A stretch of 64,000 bases of DNA from Polaribacter porphyrae (GTDB lineage: Bacteria > Bacteroidota > Bacteroidia > Flavobacteriales > Flavobacteriaceae), in NCBI RefSeq assembly GCF_002954685.1, contig NZ_MSCN01000001.1:2554011-2618010 (forward strand), written 5' to 3'. Position 1 is the first letter of the stretch; each line of letters starts with the position of its first letter. The position numbers and the translations under genes are program-made. Positions 8,969 to 15,958 of this stretch are shown piece by piece. Below the pieces are notes generated by a model. The model ran no database searches and was not told the origin of the DNA. It saw nothing but the letters and a program-made list of their open reading frames with translations.

Positions 8969-10213
8969 ATGAATTTTATTTACAACATATTCATTTTTAA
9001 GGCTCAAATAATTTTACCTATAGTAGCTTTATTCAATAAAAAAATAAAACTTTTTGTTGATGGAAGAAAAAATACATTCTCTAAAATATCAGAATTAAAG
9101 GGCAAAAAAACAATTTGGTTTCACGCAGCTTCTTTAGGCGAATTTGAACAAGCAAGACCAATTATTGAAGAAATAAAAAAGAAACAAATCAATTATAAAA
9201 TTTTGGTTACTTTTTTTTCTCCTTCTGGATATGAAATTAGAAAGAACTACAATTTGGCAGATGTAGTTTGTTATTTACCTTTAGATTCGAAATCGAATGT
9301 TAAAAAATTTGTAGAAATTGTGGATCCAAAAATGGCAATTTTTATCAAGTACGAATTTTGGCCTAATTTATTGAACGAACTTCATAAAAAGCAAACTCCT
9401 ACCATTTTAGTTTCTGGAATTTTAAGAGATAGACAATTGTTTTTCAAGAGTTATGGAGGTTTTATGCGAAAGACTTTACATGCTTTTCATCACTTTTTTG
9501 TACAGGATAAAAAGTCTAAAGACCTATTAAATTCTATCAATTTTGATAATGTAACCATTGCAGGTGATACACGTTTTGATCGTGTTTCAAAAATTTTGGA
9601 ACAAGACAATCATCTTGATTATATTTCTGAATTCAAGAACAATCAATATACTATAGTTGCTGGAAGCACTTGGCAAGAAGATGAAGAGTTGTTGGTAAAT
9701 TATATCAATAACTACGCATCAGAAAATGAAAAATTTATCATTGCACCACATAATATTAAATCGGATGCAATTTCAGAACTTCAAAAATCAATCAACAAAA
9801 AAACAATTCTATATTCTGATGTCATTGCGAACAAAGTGAAGCAATCTTTAGAAGAATATCAAGTTTTTATAATTGATACAATTGGCATTCTAACCAAAAT
9901 TTATGCAGCAGCAAACGTTGCTTATGTTGGTGGAGGCTTAAAAACAGGTTTGCATAATATTTTAGAGCCTGCTACTTTTGGGATTCCTGTAGTGATTGGG
10001 AATAAATACGATAAATTTAAAGAAGCTGTAGATTTGGTTAAAATTGGTGGATGTGTTTCTATCAAAAATCAAAAAGAATTTTCGGATACTTTTTCTAAAT
10101 TAAAAGAAGATGAAAATTTTAGAAGTCTAACAGGAATCATCAACAAAAAATACATTCAAGAAAACCTTGGAGCAACAAATCTGATTATGAATTATTTAAA
10201 AAATAAGATTTAA
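8969..10213 (+). CDS. waaA: 3-deoxy-D-manno-octulosonic-acid (Kdo) transferase
   Basis: A 414-residue GT30-type transferase that adds Kdo to the lipid A precursor on the inner face of the inner membrane. A short N-terminal hydrophobic anchor is followed by the conserved HAASLGEFEQARP block (the glutamate is the proposed catalytic base), KYEFWPNLL, SGILRDRQ, GSTWQEDEE and the donor-binding YVGGG and HNILEPATFGIPV motifs. Residues 285-293 (VIANKVKQS) are encoded by a 27-base copy of a REP-like repeat that also occurs between genes at 14757-14820; the reading frame is kept. It may run as the first gene into the YeeE/YedE and moaA genes, which follow with very short gaps. Confidence 0.93.
   Translation: MNFIYNIFIFKAQIILPIVALFNKKIKLFVDGRKNTFSKISELKGKKTIWFHAASLGEFEQARPIIEEIKKKQINYKILVTFFSPSGYEIRKNYNLADVVCYLPLDSKSNVKKFVEIVDPKMAIFIKYEFWPNLLNELHKKQTPTILVSGILRDRQLFFKSYGGFMRKTLHAFHHFFVQDKKSKDLLNSINFDNVTIAGDTRFDRVSKILEQDNHLDYISEFKNNQYTIVAGSTWQEDEELLVNYINNYASENEKFIIAPHNIKSDAISELQKSINKKTILYSDVIANKVKQSLEEYQVFIIDTIGILTKIYAAANVAYVGGGLKTGLHNILEPATFGIPVVIGNKYDKFKEAVDLVKIGGCVSIKNQKEFSDTFSKLKEDENFRSLTGIINKKYIQENLGATNLIMNYLKNKI
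9821..9847 (+). repeat. REP-like repeat inside waaA, in frame
   Basis: A 27-base copy beginning GTCATTGCG and ending GAAGCAATCT. It differs at a single base from the reverse complement of the right arm of the intergenic palindrome at 14757-14820. It is an exact nine codons and encodes VIANKVKQS (waaA residues 285-293). Confidence 0.85.
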
Positions 10214-10215
10214 AG

Positions 10216-10773
10216 ATGGATTTTATATTACAACCTTGGGCTTGGTTTATTGGTGGCCCACTAATTGCACTTTCATTATTACTCTATTTTTATTTTGGTA
10301 AAAATTTTGGAGCATCAACCAATTTTGAAACACTTTGTACAATGGCTGGTGCAGGTAAAGTATCAGATTATTTTAAAAAAGACTGGAAAGACAGAGATTT
10401 TGCATTGATGTTTGTAATTGGATTAATTATTGGCGGATTTATTTCAGCCAATTACCTAATTCCAAATCAAACTATAGATTTAAATCCAACTACCGTAAAA
10501 GAATTAACAGATTTGGGTTTTTCTAATGTTGGGAATCAATATTTTCCAGATGAAATTTTTAGTGATGAGGTTGTGTTTTCATTAAAAGGATTTTTAATTC
10601 TTTTAATCTCTGGTTTGTTAATTGGTTTTGGAACTCGTTATGCAGGAGGTTGTACTTCAGGTCATGCAATTACAGGTTTGAGTAGTTTGCAATTGCCCTC
10701 TTTATTAGCAGTAATTGGCTTTTTTATTGGAGGTATTATAGCTACTTGGTTTTTAATTCCAATATTATTTTGA
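10216..10773 (+). CDS. YeeE/YedE family transporter, N-terminal half (sulfur-transport domain)
   Basis: A 185-residue inner-membrane protein with about five transmembrane segments. The signature GTRYAGGCTSGHAITGL carries the conserved cysteine used by YeeE (TsuA)-type transporters to pass thiosulfate or a similar sulfur species. It starts three bases after waaA. With the next gene it forms the two-component split version of YeeE/YedE common in Bacteroidota. Because the molybdenum-cofactor genes follow directly, a role in sulfur supply for molybdopterin is tempting, but that is inference. Confidence 0.88.
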   Translation: MDFILQPWAWFIGGPLIALSLLLYFYFGKNFGASTNFETLCTMAGAGKVSDYFKKDWKDRDFALMFVIGLIIGGFISANYLIPNQTIDLNPTTVKELTDLGFSNVGNQYFPDEIFSDEVVFSLKGFLILLISGLLIGFGTRYAGGCTSGHAITGLSSLQLPSLLAVIGFFIGGIIATWFLIPILF

Positions 10774-10787
10774 AAGAAATAATTGTT

Positions 10788-10814
10788 CCTGCAAGGTTTT
10801 AAAAACCTTGTAGG
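10788..10814. repeat. CCTGCAAGG...CCTTGTAGG palindrome (first of pair)
   Basis: A hairpin with arms CCTGCAAGGTTTT and AAAACCTTGTAGG, between the two YeeE/YedE genes. A second copy of the same family lies 45 bases downstream in the opposite order of arms (CCTACAAGG first, CCTTGCAGG last). Confidence 0.75.
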
Positions 10815-10859
10815 TATTCATAAAAAATAAAACATTTGTAAGTAAATAATGAATATACA

Positions 10860-10888
10860 CCTACAAGGTCAAAAAAAGACCTTGCAGG
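10860..10888. repeat. CCTACAAGG...CCTTGCAGG palindrome (second of pair)
   Basis: Arms CCTACAAGGTC and GACCTTGCAGG around an A7 loop. As a unit it is the inverted counterpart of the palindrome at 10788-10814, so the pair makes a larger inverted repeat. It ends 14 bases before the ATG of the second YeeE/YedE gene. Confidence 0.75.
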
Positions 10889-10902
10889 ATAAAAAAATCA
10901 AA

Positions 10903-11316
10903 ATGAAGAATATAAAATTTTTACTATTAGGCATCTTTTTCGCAATTGTTTTGAGTAAAGTTCAGGCTATTTCTTGGTATCGTTTTTACGAAATGTTTAC
11001 CTTTAAATCTTTTCATATGTTTGGCATTATTGGAGGTGCAGTTGTATTATCCGTAATTATAATGCAATTGTTTAAAAGCGGAAAAATAAAAGATATTAAT
11101 GGCAATAAAATCATTCCAAAACCAAAGAAAAAAGGATTTATTAGCACTATTTTTGGAGGTACTTTGTTTGGTTTAGGTTGGGGAATTTCAGGAGCCTGTG
11201 CTGCACCCGTTTTTGTGATTTTAGGATTCAAATGGTTACCAGCTTTAATCATTCTTTTAGGTGCACTTTTGGGCGCATTTTTATATGGATTAGTGAGCAA
11301 GAAATTACCAAATTAA
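10903..11316 (+). CDS. YeeE/YedE family transporter, second half (DUF6691-like)
   Basis: A 137-residue membrane protein with about four transmembrane segments and the paired signature GLGWGISGACAAPVF, again with the conserved cysteine. I start it at the ATG at 10903, which gives a clean MKNIKFLLLGIFFAI membrane start; an in-frame ATG at 10849 would add 18 polar residues encoded partly by the palindromic repeat and is unlikely. It pairs with the gene at 10216. Its stop codon is immediately followed by the moaA start (no spacer), indicating cotranscription with moaA. Confidence 0.88.
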   Translation: MKNIKFLLLGIFFAIVLSKVQAISWYRFYEMFTFKSFHMFGIIGGAVVLSVIIMQLFKSGKIKDINGNKIIPKPKKKGFISTIFGGTLFGLGWGISGACAAPVFVILGFKWLPALIILLGALLGAFLYGLVSKKLPN

Positions 11317-12309
11317 ATGAGCAAACTAAAAGACAATTTTGGGCGACAAATAGAATATGTACGATTGGCAGTTACAGATCGCTGTAATTTGCGATGCCAA
11401 TATTGTATGCCTGCTCATGGAATAAATATTGTTCCAAGACAAGAATTACTCACTTTTAAAGAAATGTACAGATTAATTCGTGTTTTAACAGAATTAGGCG
11501 TTCATAAAGTACGTTTAACAGGAGGAGAACCTTTTGTACGTAAAGATTTTGTGGGTTTTCTAGAAATGCTGTCTTATAACGATTTGTTAGATGCTATTAA
11601 TATTACTACAAATGGTGCTTTAATTTCGCATCATATTGATAAAATAGAGCAGCTTAAAAAAGTAAAAAACATCAATTTGAGTATTGATAGTTTAAACCGA
11701 GAAAAATTCGCAAAAATCACACGTAGAGATGTGTATCCAGAAGTCTATAAAACCTTTGAACTTTTAGAAAAAAGTAGCTTAAATTTAAAACTAAATGTAG
11801 TTGTACAATCTGGTTTTAATACTGATGAAATTACAGATTTTGTAAGATTAACGAAAGATAAAAATGTTACTGTTCGTTTTATAGAAGAAATGCCTTTTAA
11901 CGGAAAAGGTCAACGTGAAATGCAAGAAAATTGGACATTCAAAAAGATTTTAAACGAAATTAAAATGGAGTTTGATGTTCAAGAAATTCAATCTGAAAAA
12001 TCATCAACTTCACGAAATTATAAGATTGATAATCATTTAGGAACTGTGGGTATTATTCCTGCATTTACCAGAACTATTTGTAATGATTGCAATAGAATCA
12101 GAATTACATCTACAGGAACTTTTAAAAATTGTTTGTTTGATGATGGAGTTTTTAATTTGCGAGATTTCATCAGAAATGGAGCATCTAATGACGATTTGGC
12201 AGCACTGTTTTTAAGTTTGGTAAAAGATAAGCCAGAAAATGGTTTTGTAGCTGAAGCTAACCGTAAAAAAGGAAATGTTTCTGAAAGTATGAGTACAATT
12301 GGGGGGTAA
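11317..12309 (+). CDS. moaA: GTP 3',8-cyclase MoaA
   Basis: A 330-residue radical-SAM enzyme that turns GTP into 3',8-cyclo-GTP, the first step of molybdopterin synthesis. The SAM-cluster motif is C23-NLR-C27-QY-C30; the second, substrate-binding 4Fe-4S cluster uses CNDCNRIR plus a cysteine in FKNCLF; the essential C-terminal Gly-Gly is present (STIGG). It begins right at the stop of the upstream YeeE/YedE gene and heads the molybdenum-cofactor block. A repeat of the CCCAAAGGG family follows the stop codon. Confidence 0.97.
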   Translation: MSKLKDNFGRQIEYVRLAVTDRCNLRCQYCMPAHGINIVPRQELLTFKEMYRLIRVLTELGVHKVRLTGGEPFVRKDFVGFLEMLSYNDLLDAINITTNGALISHHIDKIEQLKKVKNINLSIDSLNREKFAKITRRDVYPEVYKTFELLEKSSLNLKLNVVVQSGFNTDEITDFVRLTKDKNVTVRFIEEMPFNGKGQREMQENWTFKKILNEIKMEFDVQEIQSEKSSTSRNYKIDNHLGTVGIIPAFTRTICNDCNRIRITSTGTFKNCLFDDGVFNLRDFIRNGASNDDLAALFLSLVKDKPENGFVAEANRKKGNVSESMSTIGG

Positions 12310-12311
12310 AA

Positions 12312-12340
12312 GCCCATCTTAATCTTCCCAAAGGGAAGAA
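12312..12340 (+). repeat. CCC-TTAAT-TTCCCAAAGGGAA repeat, copy 1
   Basis: GCCCATCTTAAT followed by CTTCCCAAAGGGAAG, directly after the moaA stop. Closely similar copies are at 14715-14743 (end of moaC) and, on the minus strand, 18911-18951 (end of gldD). A TATATTTG box at 12353-12360 just downstream could start transcription of the next gene. Confidence 0.75.
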
Positions 12341-12416
12341 GCACTTTTGTGATATATTTGTGAGGGAAACTTAACTTGTCACTTTTGTGTAAGCAGGAAT
12401 ATGAAAAATAAAATAT

Positions 12417-12794
12417 ATGAAAGTAGAAGAATATATACCAAGATTTTACCCAATTAAACCTTGGAATGAAACAAGATCTTTTTATTCGGATTTGATAGAT
12501 AATCATAATTTTGAATTAACCCCAATGTTAGATTTAGTTGATTATATCATCAAATCTAAAATCAGTGATAGGGTTTTTGGAACAATATCAAACCACACAA
12601 TGTTAACGATGAGTATTTATGAAAAAATTGAATTAGGTAGAGAAATGCTTCGAATTTATTTTGACAGTACTGAAAAGAAATGGTTTTACAAGTATTACTC
12701 AAGACCAGATAAGTTAATACAATTTGAACGAGAATATGATAAAGAGTTAGGGATAGAAAAGTTTAATCAGTTTATTAGTTTTGTAAAATGGTAG
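12417..12794 (+). CDS. Uncharacterised protein in the molybdenum-cofactor cluster
   Basis: A 125-residue soluble protein with no signal peptide and no motif I recognise. It begins MKVEEYIPRFYPIKPW and is rich in aromatic residues and charged pairs, with a predicted mixed alpha/beta layout and a C-terminal helix (FNQFISFVKW). It lies between moaA and moeA, four bases before the moeA start, so it is cotranscribed with moeA. Its absence from textbook moa operons suggests an inserted passenger; it could also be a small helper. Function unknown. Confidence 0.7.
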   Translation: MKVEEYIPRFYPIKPWNETRSFYSDLIDNHNFELTPMLDLVDYIIKSKISDRVFGTISNHTMLTMSIYEKIELGREMLRIYFDSTEKKWFYKYYSRPDKLIQFEREYDKELGIEKFNQFISFVKW

Positions 12795-12798
12795 TTGG

Positions 12799-13986
12799 AT
12801 GATTTCAGTAAAAGAAGCAAAAAACATCATATTAAACTCAACTCAAAACTTTGGTATTGAAGAAATTCCGTTTATTAAATCTGTAGGCAGAATTTTAAAA
12901 GAAGAAATTGTTGCAGATAGAGATTTTCCACCTTTCAATAGAGTTTCTATGGATGGAATTGCTATCGACTATAAAGCGTTTGAAAAAGGGCAAAGAGCAT
13001 TTCATATTGAGGGAATTCAAGCAGCCGGAAGCAAACAAATCACACTTCAAAATTCAGAAAACTGTATTGAAGTAATGACAGGGGCTGTTTTGCCAAATAA
13101 TGCAAATACAGTCATCAGATATGAAGATGTAACCATCAAAAATGGAATTGCAACTATTACTATTGATAGCATTCATGAGAATCAAAATGTACATCCAAAA
13201 GGAAAAGATGGTAAAGTTAGAGATATTTTAATTCATCAAAACAAAAAAATAGCAGCAGCAGAAATTGGAGTTTTGGCAACAGTGGGTAAATCCAAAGTAA
13301 AAGTTGCAAAACAGCCAAAAGTGATGATTATTTCTACAGGTGATGAATTGGTTGGAGTAGATGAAATTCCATTGGAACATCAAATTAGAAGAAGTAACGT
13401 ATTTACTTTGGTATCTTTGTTAGAGCGTTTAAATATTCCATCAGAGACTGCTCATATTACAGATGATAAAACTGTTTTAAAACAAAAAATAGAAACCTAT
13501 TTACAAGAATATGATGTCTTACTTTTTAGTGGAGCAGTAAGTAAAGGCAAATTTGATTTTTTACCCCAAGTTTTTGATGAACTAGGAGTGGAAAAGTTAT
13601 TTCATAGAGTAGCTCAAAGACCAGGGAAACCTTTTTTTTACGGACAAACTAATAATTGTATTGTGTTCGGATTTCCTGGAAATCCAATCTCTACTTTTGG
13701 AAATTGTTTAGCCTATTTTTATCCTTGGTATTACAAATCTGTAGGAATTGAAATGCAAGAAAAAACAGCAATTTTAACAGAAGACGTTTTATTTAAACCC
13801 AATTTAACTTACTTTTTACAAGTAAAATTAAGTGATAAGTTTGGTCATACTTTAGCAACTCCAATAAAAGGGAATGGTTCTGGAGATTTGGCAAGTTTAG
13901 TAAATGCAGATGCTTTTATTCAATTGCCAAATGATAAAAGTGAGTTTAAAAGTGGAGAGGTTTATAATGTAATTAGATATAGATAA
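12799..13986 (+). CDS. moeA: Molybdopterin molybdenumtransferase MoeA
   Basis: A 395-residue enzyme that inserts molybdate into adenylated molybdopterin. The N-terminal DFPPFNRVSMDGIAI motif, the MPT-binding domain with STGDEL (about residue 178) and SGAVSKGKFDFL, and the FGFPGNPIS loop are all in place, followed by the C-terminal MoeA domain IV. Length is normal. Sits between an unknown gene and a small lipoprotein gene with gaps of four and two bases, all in the same direction. Confidence 0.96.
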   Translation: MISVKEAKNIILNSTQNFGIEEIPFIKSVGRILKEEIVADRDFPPFNRVSMDGIAIDYKAFEKGQRAFHIEGIQAAGSKQITLQNSENCIEVMTGAVLPNNANTVIRYEDVTIKNGIATITIDSIHENQNVHPKGKDGKVRDILIHQNKKIAAAEIGVLATVGKSKVKVAKQPKVMIISTGDELVGVDEIPLEHQIRRSNVFTLVSLLERLNIPSETAHITDDKTVLKQKIETYLQEYDVLLFSGAVSKGKFDFLPQVFDELGVEKLFHRVAQRPGKPFFYGQTNNCIVFGFPGNPISTFGNCLAYFYPWYYKSVGIEMQEKTAILTEDVLFKPNLTYFLQVKLSDKFGHTLATPIKGNGSGDLASLVNADAFIQLPNDKSEFKSGEVYNVIRYR

Positions 13987-13988
13987 AT

Positions 13989-14249
13989 ATGAAAAAGGTA
14001 TTATTTATTAGTTTATTTTTTTTATTAAGTTGTAATAATAAAAATAAGACATTGAAATTTAATGTTGATTGTGAAAACAAAATATCTATTCAAGATAAAA
14101 TATTAAGTCTGAATGAGATTATAGATATTGTAAAAAAACATAAGGAAAAATATAATTTAGATGCTAAATTTAAAGTTGAAGCTTGTAAAGAAACAAGCGT
14201 AAAAATCTTAATTGATTTAAAAAATATAATTAAACTAAAAACTATTTAA
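13989..14249 (+). CDS. Small predicted lipoprotein embedded in the molybdenum-cofactor operon
   Basis: An 86-residue protein with a lipoprotein signal (MKKVLFISLFFLLSC, C15 lipidated) and a short basic domain holding two further cysteines (C28 in VDCENK and one in VEACKE) that could form a disulfide. It starts two bases after moeA and its stop codon abuts the moaC ATG, so it is firmly inside the operon. No family recognised. An exported lipoprotein is unexpected among cytoplasmic cofactor enzymes. Confidence 0.7.
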   Translation: MKKVLFISLFFLLSCNNKNKTLKFNVDCENKISIQDKILSLNEIIDIVKKHKEKYNLDAKFKVEACKETSVKILIDLKNIIKLKTI

Positions 14250-14726
14250 ATGGCTTTTACACATTTAAATTCAAAAAACAATCCTAAAATGGTAAACGTT
14301 TCTGATAAGAACATTACCAAAAGAACTGCAATTGCTAAAGCAACTATGTTTTTAGGGAAAGAGGTCATTTCTCATTTTACAAATGATGAATTAATCACCA
14401 AAAAAGGACCGGTTTTTCAAACAGCAATTATTGCAGGAATTCAAGGTGTAAAAAAGACATCAGATTTAATACCTATGTGTCATCCTTTACTAATTAATGG
14501 AGTAGATATTGATATTAATATTACAGACTCAGAACATATAGATGTGTTTTGCAAAGTAACTATTACTGGAAAAACTGGCGTAGAAATGGAAGCCTTAACA
14601 GGTGCAAATATTGCGTGTTTAACCATTTATGATATGTGTAAAAGCATCAGCCAAAAAATGGTAATTAAAGAAGTGAAGTTGTTAGAAAAAACAGGTGGGA
14701 AATCGGATATTAAAGTCCCATTTTAA
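14250..14726 (+). CDS. moaC: Cyclic pyranopterin monophosphate synthase MoaC
   Basis: A 158-residue MoaC, which rearranges the MoaA product into cyclic pyranopterin monophosphate. Conserved features are the KGPVFQTAIIAGIQ helix, the MCHPLLI substrate loop, EMEALTGAN and the C-terminal K-rich KTGGKSDIKV. The last two codons and the stop (PF, TAA) lie inside a copy of the CCCAAAGGG repeat. It starts with no spacer after the small lipoprotein gene. Confidence 0.97.
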   Translation: MAFTHLNSKNNPKMVNVSDKNITKRTAIAKATMFLGKEVISHFTNDELITKKGPVFQTAIIAGIQGVKKTSDLIPMCHPLLINGVDIDINITDSEHIDVFCKVTITGKTGVEMEALTGANIACLTIYDMCKSISQKMVIKEVKLLEKTGGKSDIKVPF

Positions 14727-14743
14727 TCTTCCCAAAGGGAAGA
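14715..14743 (+). repeat. CCC-TTAAT-TTCCCAAAGGGAA repeat, copy 2 (spans the moaC stop)
   Basis: GTCCCATTTTAAT followed by CTTCCCAAAGGGAAG. From GTCCCA onward it encodes the final V-P-F and stop of moaC, then continues as an inverted repeat. Same family as 12312-12340 and 18911-18951. Confidence 0.75.
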
Positions 14744-14756
14744 AATATATACATTT

Positions 14757-14820
14757 GTCATTGCAAGTTTACGAAGCAATCTTATAATAAACAGATTGCT
14801 TCACTTTGTTCGCAAAGACG
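14757..14820. repeat. Palindromic REP element (GTCATTGC...GACG)
   Basis: Left arm 14757-14782 reads GTCATTGCAAGTTTACGAAG then CAATCT; right arm 14793-14820 is its imperfect reverse complement with GAACAAAG in place of AGTTTACG. A ten-base A/T spacer separates them. Single-arm relatives are inside waaA (9821), polA (40235) and after sdhB (55936). Confidence 0.85.
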
Positions 14821-14836
14821 TAAATAAACTAAAATT

Positions 14837-15958
14837 TTGAAAAAACACAGTAAACATACAAATTTAACAAGAAGAGATAATGATAATTTTGCTCCAAATG
14901 AAATTTCTATTTTAGGAACAAATTGTAATACTATTTCTGATTTAGTTCACAAAGTTTCTCATAAATTATCAAATTATAAATTGGCATATTTTGATGCTTC
15001 ACATGCAAAAGATGTAGACGAAAACAAATTGTCTGAATATGTTTTTCATCACGAAGGAAACTTACAAATAACAACTTCTGGAAACATCAATAAGTTTCAA
15101 CAAAGATTAGATTTTGCACAATATGATTATGTTTTTATCAATGGAAATCATTATCAAGGAGCAAAACAAATCTTAATTTTAGATGAAGCAAAAGAAGCAT
15201 CCGTTTTAAAAAGATTAGAACAATTAGATGCTATTCAATTTATCATCAAACTAAAAAAAGAAACAGCATATTTTGATTTTTTAGTGGAGAAATATCCAAA
15301 CATAAAAAATAAGCTTTGCTATACAATTGATGAAGTTGATAAAATAGCCAATCACATAAATAATCTTGTTCAAGAGCAAATTGCACCTATAAAAGGTTTG
15401 GTTTTAGTTGGGGGTAAAAGCACAAGAATGGGAACAGATAAATCTGAACTCAATTATTTTGGAAAACCACAAAAAGAATTTGCCAAAGAATTATTAGAAA
15501 ATAATAATTTAGAAACGTTTTATTCTGTTAGAGATTCAAATGTCATTTCGAGTGCAGTCGAGAAATCTCAAATTCCAGATGCTTTTTACAATCTTGGTCC
15601 TTTTGGCGGAATTTGTTCTGCCTTTCAAAAAGACCCAAATGCTGCTTGGATTGTTTTGGCAACAGATGTTCCTTTTGTAAATGAAGAAATTATAAAATTA
15701 CTTTTATCAAAAAGAAATCCAAGTAAAGTGGCAACTGCAATTAAAGGAAAAAGCAAAGAATTTGTAGAGCCATTAATTACCGTTTACGAACCAAAAGCAT
15801 ACCCTATTTTATTGCAATATTTAGCACAAGGTTATTCTTGTCCAAGAAAAATGTTAATCAACTCTAATGTTGAAATTGTTGAAATTGATGATAATTTTAT
15901 CCGAAATGTAAATACTCCAGAAGAGTTCGAAGCTGCAAAAAGTGAAATAAATAATTAA
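14837..15958 (+). CDS. Molybdenum cofactor guanylyltransferase (MobA) with extra N-terminal domain
   Basis: A 373-residue protein. Residues 187-373 are a MobA-type nucleotidyltransferase that attaches GMP to molybdopterin: LVLVGGKSTRMGTDKSEL (GTP/Mg loop), LGPFGGICSAF, ATDVPFV and VNTPEEF. Residues 20-180 form an additional alpha/beta domain (ISILGTN, LAYFDASH, DYVFINGNH); its position and strand order suggest a decayed MobB GTPase, but the Walker A loop is absent, so that is inference. The start is TTG at 14837, since no in-frame ATG precedes the domain. Residues 236-244 (VISSAVEKS) are encoded by a REP-like repeat in a surface region after the first helix of the MobA domain. The stop overlaps the next start by one base (TAATG). 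Confidence 0.85.
   Translation: MKKHSKHTNLTRRDNDNFAPNEISILGTNCNTISDLVHKVSHKLSNYKLAYFDASHAKDVDENKLSEYVFHHEGNLQITTSGNINKFQQRLDFAQYDYVFINGNHYQGAKQILILDEAKEASVLKRLEQLDAIQFIIKLKKETAYFDFLVEKYPNIKNKLCYTIDEVDKIANHINNLVQEQIAPIKGLVLVGGKSTRMGTDKSELNYFGKPQKEFAKELLENNNLETFYSVRDSNVISSAVEKSQIPDAFYNLGPFGGICSAFQKDPNAAWIVLATDVPFVNEEIIKLLLSKRNPSKVATAIKGKSKEFVEPLITVYEPKAYPILLQYLAQGYSCPRKMLINSNVEIVEIDDNFIRNVNTPEEFEAAKSEINN
15542..15569 (+). repeat. REP-like repeat inside the mobA fusion gene, in frame
   Basis: GTCATTTCGAGTGCAGTCGA followed by GAAATCTC, the well-known Bacteroidota intergenic sequence type GTCATTTCGA...AGAAATCTC. Read in frame as VISSAVEKS (residues 236-244). Confidence 0.8.

Noticed and set aside
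10849..10902. Longer N-terminus for the second YeeE/YedE protein
   Set aside because: The extra residues are polar, encoded in part by the palindromic repeat, and would precede a clean membrane start at 10903.
11250..11317. Molybdenum-cofactor riboswitch before moaA
   Set aside because: moaA starts at the stop codon of the preceding gene; there is no leader to hold one.
12033..12506. A 157-codon minus-strand frame over the end of moaA
   Set aside because: It overlaps the conserved MoaA C-terminal cluster domain, has no promoter box and its translation has no domain; a shadow of moaA.
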